Source of the DNA: RI-153 sp963752935
GTDB lineage: Bacteria; Chloroflexota; Anaerolineae; Caldilineales; Caldilineaceae
NCBI GenBank assembly: GCA_963752935.1
Contig: CAVWAL010000014.1
Location: forward strand, 186,001-250,000
Length of the DNA stretch: 64,000 bases
Reading direction: 5' to 3'
A program made the position numbers and the translations under genes. Below are positions 1-9,045 of this stretch, piece by piece; positions within the stretch are counted from its first letter, which is position 1, and the number at the start of each line of letters is the position of its first letter. Under the pieces are notes generated by a model. The model searched no databases. It had not been told where the DNA came from and saw only the letters and a program-made list of their open reading frames with translations.

Positions 1-62
1 TAGAGAGGCATAGTCTACCACACCGGGAGGATGGGTTCAATCGAAGCAAAAGGGTTCTCCAA

Positions 63-1292
<1,230 letters not shown>

Positions 1293-1303
1293 TCTGGATT
1301 TCC

Positions 1304-2974
1304 TTATCTGTTCGGCGGTCCGCTCTCGAACGCGCCAGGCGGGGAGCCACTGAAGGCGCCGAAGCCCGTGTTGTTCGAGCTGCTGTCGCCGAATTCCACC
1401 AGCACCTGATCGCCCAGGGACAGCCCACTGACGATCTGTGTGTACGTGCCGTTGCTCAGCCCCACCTCAACCGTCACCGCCGACGGCTGCCCACCCTCGC
1501 CGCTCCCCGGCACGAGGACCTGGTAACCGTCGTTGGTCGTCTGCACAGCCATGCTAGGCACGAGCAAGGCGCCGCTGGCCTGGCCGATGGCGATTTTGGC
1601 ATTGGCCGTCATTCCCACCAGCAGAGATAGATTCTCCATGCCCATCAAGGAAATGGGGACTTCGTAGATCATCACGCCGCTTTGCAGTGTCCCTTGCAGC
1701 GGCACCGACAGCACCTGCCCCGAAAACGTCTGCCCCGGATAGGCGTCGAAGCTGATCTGTACCGGCTGTCCCGGCTGCACGCTGCGAATCGTGGTTTCGT
1801 CGATAAAGGCCAACACCTGCATTTCGCCGAGATCGGCAACAGTGAGGATCGACGAACTCGCCGAAATGCGACTGCCCTGGTTCACATACGCCTCAAGGAT
1901 CGTGCCGTCGAAAGGAGCCACCAATTGGGTGGCGGCGAGGTCGGCGGCGGCGTCGTCTACGGCTTGCTGCGCCTGCACGACATCAGCTTGCGCCGCGGTG
2001 ACCTTGATCGGATCGGCCCCCTCCTGCAACTCGGCCAGGGCATCCCAGGCCGATTGCGCGTCCACCGCGGCTTTCTGCACGGCGACCTGCGCCTCGGCCA
2101 CGGTCAGTGCATCGTAGCCGTTTTGGGCTTCGGTGAGCGCGGTGTAGGCCTCGTTGACCGCTATCTGCGCACTACTCACCGACGCCGCGACCTTCTGGTC
2201 TTCCAGTGAACGCTGCGCCTGCACCCACGCCAGATCGGCCTGCAACTCGGCCATGGTCTCTTCAACGGTGGTCAACTCCTCGCTCTGCTCCAGGTTGGCC
2301 TGATGCGCCGAGATCAACCCCTTCAACTCCCAGAAGCGGCGTTGATTCCAGTCAATGGCATAGCTCAAGTCGCGTTCGCTCTTGGCCAGGCTGTCGAACT
2401 CCGCCAACTGTGCCTGTAACTGTGCCAGTTTCAGGCTGTCCTGTGCGTTGGTGAGGGCGTATTGCAGATCGGAGACATCAGTGGGTTGGCCCAAGTCGGC
2501 CAGATCGACCAGTGCTTGCTTCAGTGCCAGCTCAGATTGTGACACGCCCATTTGCGCCTGCGCCAGCTCCAACTCTGTGGCGGGAACCTGTAGATCGGCC
2601 AGCGCCTGGATCGCCTCTTGCAGCGCAGTATTGGCCTGTTCCAGCGCCTGCCGATAGGGCGTGTCGTCGATGGTCGCCAGCGTCTGGCCGGCCTCTACAC
2701 CATTGCCCGCCGTCACGTCCAGTGACAATAGATTGTCGGCGCCACTCATTCGGTCGAAGGCCAGATCTTCTTGCCGCACCGCAGTCAATTCGCCCACCAC
2801 CGTCATACTGGCGCTCAGATCGCCCTCTTCCACCAGGAAAACCTGACTCAACGCGGCCGGGGCGAGATCGGCGGTGTTGCTGAACATCTGGCGGTTTTGA
2901 TAGAGCCAGATCGCGCCCGCTGCCAACAGCACAAGCACGACTAACAGCGAGAACACTCGTCTAAGCAGTTTCAT
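1304..2974 (-). CDS. HlyD/MacA-type membrane-fusion adaptor, long form (copy 2)
   Basis: A 556-residue adaptor with an N-terminal membrane anchor (residues about 5-25), a lipoyl/barrel-sandwich half-motif (TAGNGVEAGQTLATIDD), a very long Ala/Gln/Glu-rich coiled-coil hairpin (about 110-335) and the second lipoyl half (VAPFDGTILEAYVNQGS). Beta-barrel and membrane-proximal domains follow, ending in a Gly/Ser/Pro-rich tail. Such adaptors join an ABC permease to its outer partner. It is followed after 11 bases by the permease gene and preceded after 11 bases by a paralogue of almost the same length (2986-4644). The two share many blocks, such as the VPLQG and SMA(V/I)Q regions, so they look like a tandem duplication. 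At over 550 residues both exceed the roughly 370-400 of MacA because the helical hairpin is extended. Confidence 0.9.
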   Translation of the reverse strand: MKLLRRVFSLLVVLVLLAAGAIWLYQNRQMFSNTADLAPAALSQVFLVEEGDLSASMTVVGELTAVRQEDLAFDRMSGADNLLSLDVTAGNGVEAGQTLATIDDTPYRQALEQANTALQEAIQALADLQVPATELELAQAQMGVSQSELALKQALVDLADLGQPTDVSDLQYALTNAQDSLKLAQLQAQLAEFDSLAKSERDLSYAIDWNQRRFWELKGLISAHQANLEQSEELTTVEETMAELQADLAWVQAQRSLEDQKVAASVSSAQIAVNEAYTALTEAQNGYDALTVAEAQVAVQKAAVDAQSAWDALAELQEGADPIKVTAAQADVVQAQQAVDDAAADLAATQLVAPFDGTILEAYVNQGSRISASSSILTVADLGEMQVLAFIDETTIRSVQPGQPVQISFDAYPGQTFSGQVLSVPLQGTLQSGVMIYEVPISLMGMENLSLLVGMTANAKIAIGQASGALLVPSMAVQTTNDGYQVLVPGSGEGGQPSAVTVEVGLSNGTYTQIVSGLSLGDQVLVEFGDSSSNNTGFGAFSGSPPGAFESGPPNR

Positions 2975-2985
2975 CGCGATGTCTC

Positions 2986-4644
2986 TCAGTTTCTAGGAAT
3001 GCGGATTGCGCCGCCGCTGAAACCGCCGATGCCTGAACGGTTCCCGCCAAAGGGGAAATTCGAAGTGGTGGAGTTACTCATCTCAACCACCACCTGATCG
3101 CCCACAGCCAGGCCATCGAGGATCTGGGTGTACGTGCCGTTGGTCAGCCCGACGTCCACCGTCACCGCCGATGGCTGCGCTCCCTCACCGCTCCCCGGTA
3201 TGAGGACTTGGTAGCGGTCGCCGTAGTTTTGGATGGCCATGCTGGGCACGAGCAGGGCGTTGTCGGCGGAACCAACGGCGATGGTGGCGTTGGCCGTCAT
3301 GCCCACGCGCAAGGGCAGATCCTGCGCGCCTGCCAACGAGATCGGCACTTCGTAGACCATCACATCCCCTTGGAGGCCACCTTGTAGCGGCACCGACAAC
3401 ACCTCTCCAGTGAATGTTTCACCGGGGAAGGCGTCGAACGAAATCGACACCGACTGCCCTGGTTGAACCTGGCGGATCGTCGTCTCATCAATGGACGCCA
3501 CAACCTGTAGCTGATCGAGATTTGCAATCGACAAGACCGACGAAGCCGACGTGATGCGGCGTCCTTCGCCGGTGAATGTTTCGAGGATCGTGCCATCGAA
3601 GGGGGCAATCAACTTCGTCGCCGCCAGATCGGCTTCGGCGTTAGTTACTGCCTGCTGCATCTGGACCACCGCGGCCTGTGCTTTGGTCAATTCCAGCGGA
3701 TCGGGACCGGCTTCCAGCTCGCTGCGTTTGTCCCGGGCTTGGGCCAGTGCCAATTGTGCCTGCGCCACCTGGTTCTGCGCCGCGGCCAACGTCAGGTCGT
3801 CGGGGCCGGTGGTAGCGTCGGCCAGGGCTTGCTGTGCCTGTGCCAGCGTCTGCTGCGCCCGACGTACTTTGATCTGGGCATTGAGCAGGTTCACCTGCAA
3901 GGTGATTTCCTGTGTTTTGCGGGCGTCCTGGGCGCTCAACAGCGCATTGTTGGCCAGCCGCAACCGATCCTGATAGTAGGAATCTGAATAGCTTTCGTTG
4001 GCCAGGCGGCTGTACTCTGTACCGTAGTTGCTTTCTGTGTCCCACAATTTTTGTAGGGTATCGTCGTCGGCCGGGGTCGACTGCAGATCGGCCTGTGCTT
4101 CGCTGAGGCCGAGACGTGCATTGGCCACGTCGGATTGTAGACTCGCCAGATCGGGATCGCTGAGCGTGGACAGGTTCTCCTCAGCCTGGCGCACGGACAG
4201 TTCCGCCTGCACCACGGCCAGATCGGCCTGGGAAAGCGACAGCGTCGTCGCCGGTGTCTGCAAATCAGACAACGTCGAGATTGCTTCCTGCAAATCGTTC
4301 TTGGCTTCGTCCAGCGCCTGCACGTAGGTCGTGGCATCGATTTCGGCCAGCACTTGTCCGGCCTGCACCACATTACCCGCCACCACGGCCAGGGATAACA
4401 GCGGCGTGGTGCCATCCAGCCGCTCGAAGGTCATTTCCTGACTTTGCTTCGCGCTCAACTGCCCGACGACACTCACCGTCGCTCTGATTGATCCTTCTTG
4501 CACGGCGACGATCTGCGTAAAGGTTGAAGCGTCACTGCCTAGGGCCTGGGTCTGGCTGCGATTCTGCCAGAGCCGGTAACCACCGGTCGTCACAGCTATC
4601 AGCAAGACCAGTGTGACGACGAGCCAAAAAAGACGTCTGATCAT
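2986..4644 (-). CDS. HlyD/MacA-type membrane-fusion adaptor, long form (copy 1)
   Basis: A 552-residue paralogue of the next gene downstream. It has an N-terminal transmembrane anchor (LFWLVVTLVLLIAVTTGGY), split lipoyl domain (VVAGNVVQAGQVLAEID and IAPFDGTILETFTGEG), a long coiled-coil hairpin of Ala/Gln-rich heptads between them, then barrel domains and a Gly/Asn-rich C-terminal tail (FGGNRSGIGGFSGG). The start is preceded by a good ribosome site, GAGGAG seven bases before ATG. It lies 23 bases downstream of the ATPase gene. The role is inferred from the family: bridging the MacB-like permease to the cell surface or envelope. If the host is monoderm as most Chloroflexota are thought to be, there would be no TolC partner, and the adaptor may act in the wall or on substrate capture. 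Confidence 0.9.
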   Translation of the reverse strand: MIRRLFWLVVTLVLLIAVTTGGYRLWQNRSQTQALGSDASTFTQIVAVQEGSIRATVSVVGQLSAKQSQEMTFERLDGTTPLLSLAVVAGNVVQAGQVLAEIDATTYVQALDEAKNDLQEAISTLSDLQTPATTLSLSQADLAVVQAELSVRQAEENLSTLSDPDLASLQSDVANARLGLSEAQADLQSTPADDDTLQKLWDTESNYGTEYSRLANESYSDSYYQDRLRLANNALLSAQDARKTQEITLQVNLLNAQIKVRRAQQTLAQAQQALADATTGPDDLTLAAAQNQVAQAQLALAQARDKRSELEAGPDPLELTKAQAAVVQMQQAVTNAEADLAATKLIAPFDGTILETFTGEGRRITSASSVLSIANLDQLQVVASIDETTIRQVQPGQSVSISFDAFPGETFTGEVLSVPLQGGLQGDVMVYEVPISLAGAQDLPLRVGMTANATIAVGSADNALLVPSMAIQNYGDRYQVLIPGSGEGAQPSAVTVDVGLTNGTYTQILDGLAVGDQVVVEMSNSTTSNFPFGGNRSGIGGFSGGAIRIPRN

Positions 4645-4667
4645 AAAACTGCTCCTCGCGGTGACGA

Positions 4668-5504
4668 TTACGCCGTCGTTGCTGTGTCAGATGGTTCTAG
4701 CACGAGTTCGGCCCCTGCCGCCTCTTCTGCGTTCGGGCCGTTTTCGAGAACTTGGGTGTCTTCACCGTCTTCGGCGCCTGCATCGTCGGTGTAGAGATCC
4801 CCATTGACTTCGGCCCGGCGCTGATGCAAAACCGGTTTGTCGCTCACCACGCGCCCATCTTGAATGCGCACAATGCGCCGTGTGTGCTCGGCAATGTCCG
4901 GTTCGTGGGTAACGAAGATGATGGTGATACCGCGTTCTTCGTTTAGCTGCTGAAAGACGCGCATGATCTCCGCACCGGAGCGAGAGTCGAGGTTGCCCGT
5001 CGGCTCGTCTGCCAGGATGATACTGGGGTTGTTGACCAACGCGCGGGCAATCGCCACACGCTGTTGCTGACCACCAGAAAGCTCGTTGGGTTTGTGATGG
5101 ATGCGTTGACCCAACCCCACCAGTTCCAGCGCGTCGATGCAGCGTTTGCGTCCGTTGCTGATGCCGGCGTAGATCAGGGGCAGTTCCACATTGTCCAAGG
5201 CCGAGGTGCGCGAGAGCAGATTGAAACTCTGGAAGACGAAGCCGATCTTGCGGTTGCGGATATTTGCCAGCGCATTTTCACCCATGCGGCCGGCGTCTTC
5301 ACCGTCGAGCCAATACTCGCCGCTGCTAGGCGTGTCCAGCGCGCCGAGGATGTTCATCAGCGTCGACTTACCCGACCCTGATGGCCCCATGATCGCCATG
5401 ATCTCGCCCCGTTCCACGCGTAGCGAAACCCCGCGCAGCGCGTGGACCTCCATCTCGCCCATGCGATAGACCTTTTTGATTTCGGTGACTTCGATGACGG
5501 GCAT
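4668..5504 (-). CDS. ABC transporter ATP-binding protein (MacB/LolD family)
   Basis: A 278-residue ATPase for the permease at 63-1292. Visible motifs are Walker A (GPSGSGKST), Q-loop (FVFQSFNLL), ABC signature (LSGGQQQRVAIARAL), Walker B (SIILADEPTGNLD) and the H-loop (IFVTHEPDIA). The spacing and the SFNLL segment are typical of the LolD/MacB/FtsE branch. An upstream ATG at 5543 is in frame, but I chose 5504 because AAAGGA sits eight bases before it and the protein then begins directly with the family-typical MPVIEVTEIKKVY. After the catalytic core there is an acidic, low-complexity tail of about 50 residues (rich in Asp, Glu, Ala) that family members usually lack. Operon order is adaptor, secreted propeller protein, this ATPase, two adaptors, permease. 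Confidence 0.95.
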   Translation of the reverse strand: MPVIEVTEIKKVYRMGEMEVHALRGVSLRVERGEIMAIMGPSGSGKSTLMNILGALDTPSSGEYWLDGEDAGRMGENALANIRNRKIGFVFQSFNLLSRTSALDNVELPLIYAGISNGRKRCIDALELVGLGQRIHHKPNELSGGQQQRVAIARALVNNPSIILADEPTGNLDSRSGAEIMRVFQQLNEERGITIIFVTHEPDIAEHTRRIVRIQDGRVVSDKPVLHQRRAEVNGDLYTDDAGAEDGEDTQVLENGPNAEEAAGAELVLEPSDTATTA

Positions 5505-5596
5505 TGCATGAGTCCTTTGAGAATTGGTAGGGCCCATTTGCACAGTGCGGTGATGGCATCGTGATCGAGCCTATTCTTCGCAATTTGTAATTCGTC

Positions 5597-7021
5597 CTAT
5601 TTCCACTCCACTTCGGGTGCGGCGTCTGCACCGAAGAAGAGATCCACCCCCTCGAACTGGATGGGGCGCACATTGGCGCCGTCGGCGTCCATGATCCAGA
5701 ATGACCAGGATGGCGTCTGATCTGTGGCGCGGTCACTGAGGAAGAGGATGCTTTTGCCGTCGGGAGACCAGGCCGGTGAGACGTTGTTGGCGTCGCCACC
5801 GTCGGAATCAATGCGTTCCGTAGCGCCGCCGGCCACGTCGATGCGTACCAGATCGCGCTGCACGCCAAAGCGCGCCACCGCCAGGATCGTGCTACCATCG
5901 GGAGAAAGTGTAGCCTGTGCTTCGATGCCAAACTGGCGCACCGTCCCGAGCGCAATGTCAATGAGGACAATGTGACCACCGGCGCTTTCGATGACAATCT
6001 GGCCGGAAAGCGCGGCAGCTTGTGTCTGCGTCGGTGACACCGTCGCCACAGTAGACACGGCGTCGTCGCCGCTTGGGTCGTCGTTCACGGCATCGGAGAC
6101 TGGGAGCGTGTCCATATCTCCATCAAGGTTGACAAAGCGCGCCGTGACCCATCCCCAGCCGTTGGTAGCATCATTCAACTGCAACTGAAGCCAATCCCCG
6201 GCGTCATTGCGCGCCCGCACCGGGTAGACGTCGCCGCTGCCGGCTTTGGCAATTACGGGCGCGTCCGCTGCCGGTCCGCTGCGTACGTTGAGTCGCTGTG
6301 TCCCGAGTTCGGTCACCGTGGCGAGCGGATAATCGGGTGTTGGCGCGGCTGTCGCCGTCGGCGTGGACGCGGCGGTGGCCGCGGCAACTGTGGGCGTTAC
6401 TGTGGGCACTTGCAGCGTCAGCACTTCGGCGGATGCAACCCATCCGCGTTGGCCGTCGTCTGTGCTCACTTCGATCCACTGGCCGGCGCTGCCGGCGCTC
6501 AGCGCCGTAAGCACTGTGCCTGCACGTAGCTGGTCAACCGTTTTGCCATTGGGTGTCTCTTTGAGCGTCGCCCCGCTGCCGCGCACCACCGCAGTTCGCA
6601 GCGTCGTCGAGGACGTCGTTGGAACCGATTGTGTTGACGGTTCCGTTGTGTTGGCGACTATCGTGGGCGTCGCCGCCGACGGTGTCATTTGGAGCAGTGT
6701 GTCGAGCCCCACGGCAATGAGCCGGGCACTTTCCACCCAGCCGGAGCTCTTGTCGCGCGTTTCGATCCGCGTCCAAGTGCGGTCCTGGTTCTGGGCGACG
6801 GCGGTGACGACGAGGCCGGCGTTGAGCGTGCTGATCGCCTCGCCATCGGGGGCGCTGTACAACGTCGCTCCCCCATTGGTTACCACGGCCAGCACCGATG
6901 CCTGTTGCGCAGGCGTCGCGTTGGCCGCGCCGGTCTGTATTGCCACTGTCAGCATCAGGCAGAGGACAAATGCTGTGATCCATTTCAACTGTTGTGTATA
7001 CATCGCTGATCCCACCACCAT
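5597..7021 (-). CDS. Secreted SH3b / TolB-like beta-propeller protein
   Basis: A protein of up to 474 residues with an N-terminal signal-like helix (ITAFVLCLMLTVAIQTGAANA). Three bacterial SH3 modules follow (around residues 45-100, 145-200 and 240-300, each with a GATLYSAPDG / GSGATLKET / LNVRSGPAAD-type start), separated by Thr/Ala/Pro-rich linkers. The C-terminal half has TolB/WD40-like propeller repeats (LSPDGSTILAVARFG, SPAWSPDGKSILFLSDRA). SH3b domains usually bind cell-wall peptides, and TolB-like blades mediate protein contacts. Its ATG at 7021 overlaps the TAA of the upstream adaptor (TAATG), implying translational coupling; an internal ATG at 7003 is an alternative. Membership in the exporter operon suggests a surface accessory or a cargo, which is inference. 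Confidence 0.85.
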   Translation of the reverse strand: MVVGSAMYTQQLKWITAFVLCLMLTVAIQTGAANATPAQQASVLAVVTNGGATLYSAPDGEAISTLNAGLVVTAVAQNQDRTWTRIETRDKSSGWVESARLIAVGLDTLLQMTPSAATPTIVANTTEPSTQSVPTTSSTTLRTAVVRGSGATLKETPNGKTVDQLRAGTVLTALSAGSAGQWIEVSTDDGQRGWVASAEVLTLQVPTVTPTVAAATAASTPTATAAPTPDYPLATVTELGTQRLNVRSGPAADAPVIAKAGSGDVYPVRARNDAGDWLQLQLNDATNGWGWVTARFVNLDGDMDTLPVSDAVNDDPSGDDAVSTVATVSPTQTQAAALSGQIVIESAGGHIVLIDIALGTVRQFGIEAQATLSPDGSTILAVARFGVQRDLVRIDVAGGATERIDSDGGDANNVSPAWSPDGKSILFLSDRATDQTPSWSFWIMDADGANVRPIQFEGVDLFFGADAAPEVEWK

Positions 7022-8286
7022 TAGTTTTGAGGCTGTGTCTGTGGCGTGTCGCTGCCGGAGACATCTCCATTGCGCGGGGATTGTCCTGTGCCGTTGCCGG
7101 GGAACTGACCTGTGCCGCGCTGGAATTGACCGCCGCCGAAGAACGATGCCATGTCGAGGACGACGCGGTCACCGGCCTGTAGTTCATCCGATTGTATAAC
7201 GATCTGGTCGCCTTGAGTCATGCCGGTGGTAACTTGAACCGGCTGCGGGCGTTCATCACGCACGACGAAGACCATCTGGGTGCCGTTGCGATCTTGTACC
7301 GCCGTGGACGGGACAAGCCACCCATTACCGCTGAAGCTGCTGTTGTTGCCGGTATCGTCACGTGCCACAGCAAAAAGGACTGTGGCTTTCATGTTGGCCA
7401 AGACCTCGCCCAGCGCGTCATCGCCCAGGTGCACCAGTACAGGGACGTTGGGGGCATCGATCTGCGCGATTTCAGCGACGGTGCCGGTGAATTGGATACC
7501 GGGCAGGCCGTCCACTGTAATGGTGACCGGCTGCCCGACGCTAAGTTCGGCAGCAGTGTCCATCGGCACAGTGGCGCTGACGTCGAGCGCCGAAGAAGTT
7601 GTCAACACCACTGCCGCGCTGTAAGCTGTGGCGGGTTGCCCGCTTTCAATTTGAACCGAAGTAACGGTCCCGGCGACGGGGGACGTAACTTGCGCCGCTG
7701 CCAAGTTCTGAGCGGCGACTTCCAGTGCGGTCTGCGCATCGGCTACTCTTTGAGCGTCGGCGTCGGATTCGCCTTTGTCCGCGGCTTGCTGCAGTTCCGC
7801 CAGGGCGTTCTGGACTTTCGTTTCGAGTGCTGTGGTGTCCAGCGCGAAAAGCACGTCGCCGACGGCGACGGTGTCGCCTTCTTTGACCGCGATTTCGGCG
7901 ATCTTGCCGTCCACGGGCACAGTGACGCTTTCGCTGTCCGCGGCCACGACGACACCGTCCGCGCTGACTTCGGCGGTACTGGTGACGGCGCGTCTGTCTG
8001 TCTCGGCGCCTGTTGCGGCTACAATCTCAAAGGTCTGATCTTCACTGATCGCAAACGTCCCACCGGGGGCAGCAACCCCCGCCGCATTGGCGGCAACGGC
8101 TTGAGCGGTAGACCCTTGGGTGCTGGTGAGACCAATCGCCGGCGCGATGCTGGTGTAGAGGTCGCTGAGGCCGATTTGAGCGGCAGTGGCAGCGATAAGG
8201 GCCGGATGGCTGCCAAGATAAAAGCCAGCGGCGAAAATCACGAGGGCGACCAGGACGGTGAGGAGATCCTTGAGGAGTTCTTTCAT
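7021..8286 (-). CDS. HlyD-family efflux adaptor, first gene of exporter operon
   Basis: A 421-residue adaptor: membrane anchor near residues 8-25 (LTVLVALVIFAAGFYLG), lipoyl first half (VDGKIAEIAVKEGDTVAVGDVLFALD), a short helical hairpin rich in Ala/Gln, second half (VTSPVAGTVTSVQIESGQPA), then barrel domains. A Gly/Gln/Asn-rich tail (FFGGGQFQRGTGQFPGNG) is like the tails of the other two adaptors. The start at 8286 is fixed by GAAAGGA seven bases before ATG; a longer in-frame ATG at 8322 lacks such a site. Its hairpin is much shorter than in the two paralogues at 1304-4644, so it probably has a distinct position in the complex. It heads the operon, and its stop overlaps the next start. Confidence 0.88.
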   Translation of the reverse strand: MKELLKDLLTVLVALVIFAAGFYLGSHPALIAATAAQIGLSDLYTSIAPAIGLTSTQGSTAQAVAANAAGVAAPGGTFAISEDQTFEIVAATGAETDRRAVTSTAEVSADGVVVAADSESVTVPVDGKIAEIAVKEGDTVAVGDVLFALDTTALETKVQNALAELQQAADKGESDADAQRVADAQTALEVAAQNLAAAQVTSPVAGTVTSVQIESGQPATAYSAAVVLTTSSALDVSATVPMDTAAELSVGQPVTITVDGLPGIQFTGTVAEIAQIDAPNVPVLVHLGDDALGEVLANMKATVLFAVARDDTGNNSSFSGNGWLVPSTAVQDRNGTQMVFVVRDERPQPVQVTTGMTQGDQIVIQSDELQAGDRVVLDMASFFGGGQFQRGTGQFPGNGTGQSPRNGDVSGSDTPQTQPQN

Positions 8287-8417
8287 ACGACGATCCTTTC
8301 CCGCGTTGAGGAAGACTGGCAATCAATACTGCTACCATCTTAGGCCTAGGTTGTTAAGAAATCTTGAAGAATCGCCGTGAAAATGATGAGAATCTGAGGG
8401 ATCGGGGAAAGGTGCGA
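8287..8417. other. Intergenic leader of the exporter operon
   Basis: A 131-base gap, AT-richer than its surroundings, that must contain the promoter of the minus-strand exporter operon unless transcription continues from the methyltransferase gene upstream. I see no convincing -35/-10 pair. Confidence 0.4.
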
Positions 8418-8861
8418 TTAGCCGTGTTTGATCATCCTGTCGTACATGACAAGCGTGCCGGCGATAGCAACGTTGTAACTTTCTTTGCGGATGGCCGGTA
8501 TGCTAACGCGATGATGACAGCGCGCGAGGAGATCGGCAGGCAGTCCGCCGTCTTCGGCGCCGAGAAGGTAGATGGCGCGATCCGGGTGTTCGAACTGGGG
8601 GAGCGGCGTGCCGCCTTCTTCCACCGCCACCATGGGCGCTGCATGGGGGCCGGCGTTGTGCAGGTCTTCAAACGTGTCGAAGTGGAAAAGTGGAATGTGC
8701 AGCCATGTCTTTTCGGTATCGGTGGGCTGGCGTCGGTAGCGCGGCCCCACGGTGAAAATGAAGGCAGCGCCCAATTGATAGGCGCTGCGCCACAGGATAC
8801 CTACGTTAGCCCACGTCTTGCCGTTGTAGATGCCGATTCCGAAATATTGTGCGGATATCAT
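8418..8861 (-). CDS. SpoU/TrmH-family RNA 2'-O-methyltransferase (short form)
   Basis: A 147-residue protein with the SPOUT-fold signatures of the SpoU family. These are an N-terminal stretch YNGKTWANVGILWRSA (motif 1, with the conserved N-x-G-x-x-x-R), motif 2 AIYLLGAEDGGLP (S-adenosylmethionine knot), and motif 3 SYNVAIAGTLVMYDR. The length matches catalytic-domain-only members such as TrmL. It would methylate the 2'-hydroxyl of a tRNA or rRNA nucleotide; the target cannot be read from the sequence. It is co-directional with the exporter operon (131-base gap) and with the LysM gene upstream. The ribosome site is weak. Confidence 0.85.
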   Translation of the reverse strand: MISAQYFGIGIYNGKTWANVGILWRSAYQLGAAFIFTVGPRYRRQPTDTEKTWLHIPLFHFDTFEDLHNAGPHAAPMVAVEEGGTPLPQFEHPDRAIYLLGAEDGGLPADLLARCHHRVSIPAIRKESYNVAIAGTLVMYDRMIKHG

Positions 8862-8965
8862 GCTGCCACTTTACCACGGAAAGGGGCGAAAGGGGGAAGA
8901 GAGAGAAGGGGGGAAGGGGTGAACGGGAGACGGCGCGATGGGTGGTTTATTGCCTGGTCTTTGTA

Positions 8966-9020
8966 GAGGACGAGATGATGGGATGATGAACTGCACGCAT
9001 CACCCCATCATCTCGTCCTC
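8966..9020. repeat. Large palindromic hairpin, GATGATGGG family
   Basis: Arms at 8966-8988 and 8998-9020 (23 bases each) pair at 22 of 23 positions around a 9-base loop. It lies 25 bases past the stop of the LysM/GerMN gene and may serve as its terminator, although there is no T-run. Related sequence recurs at 61101-61168, 63565-63605 and 19890-19925. Confidence 0.75.
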
Positions 9021-9045
9021 TCGTCATCACTTTCCCCTCTTCATC

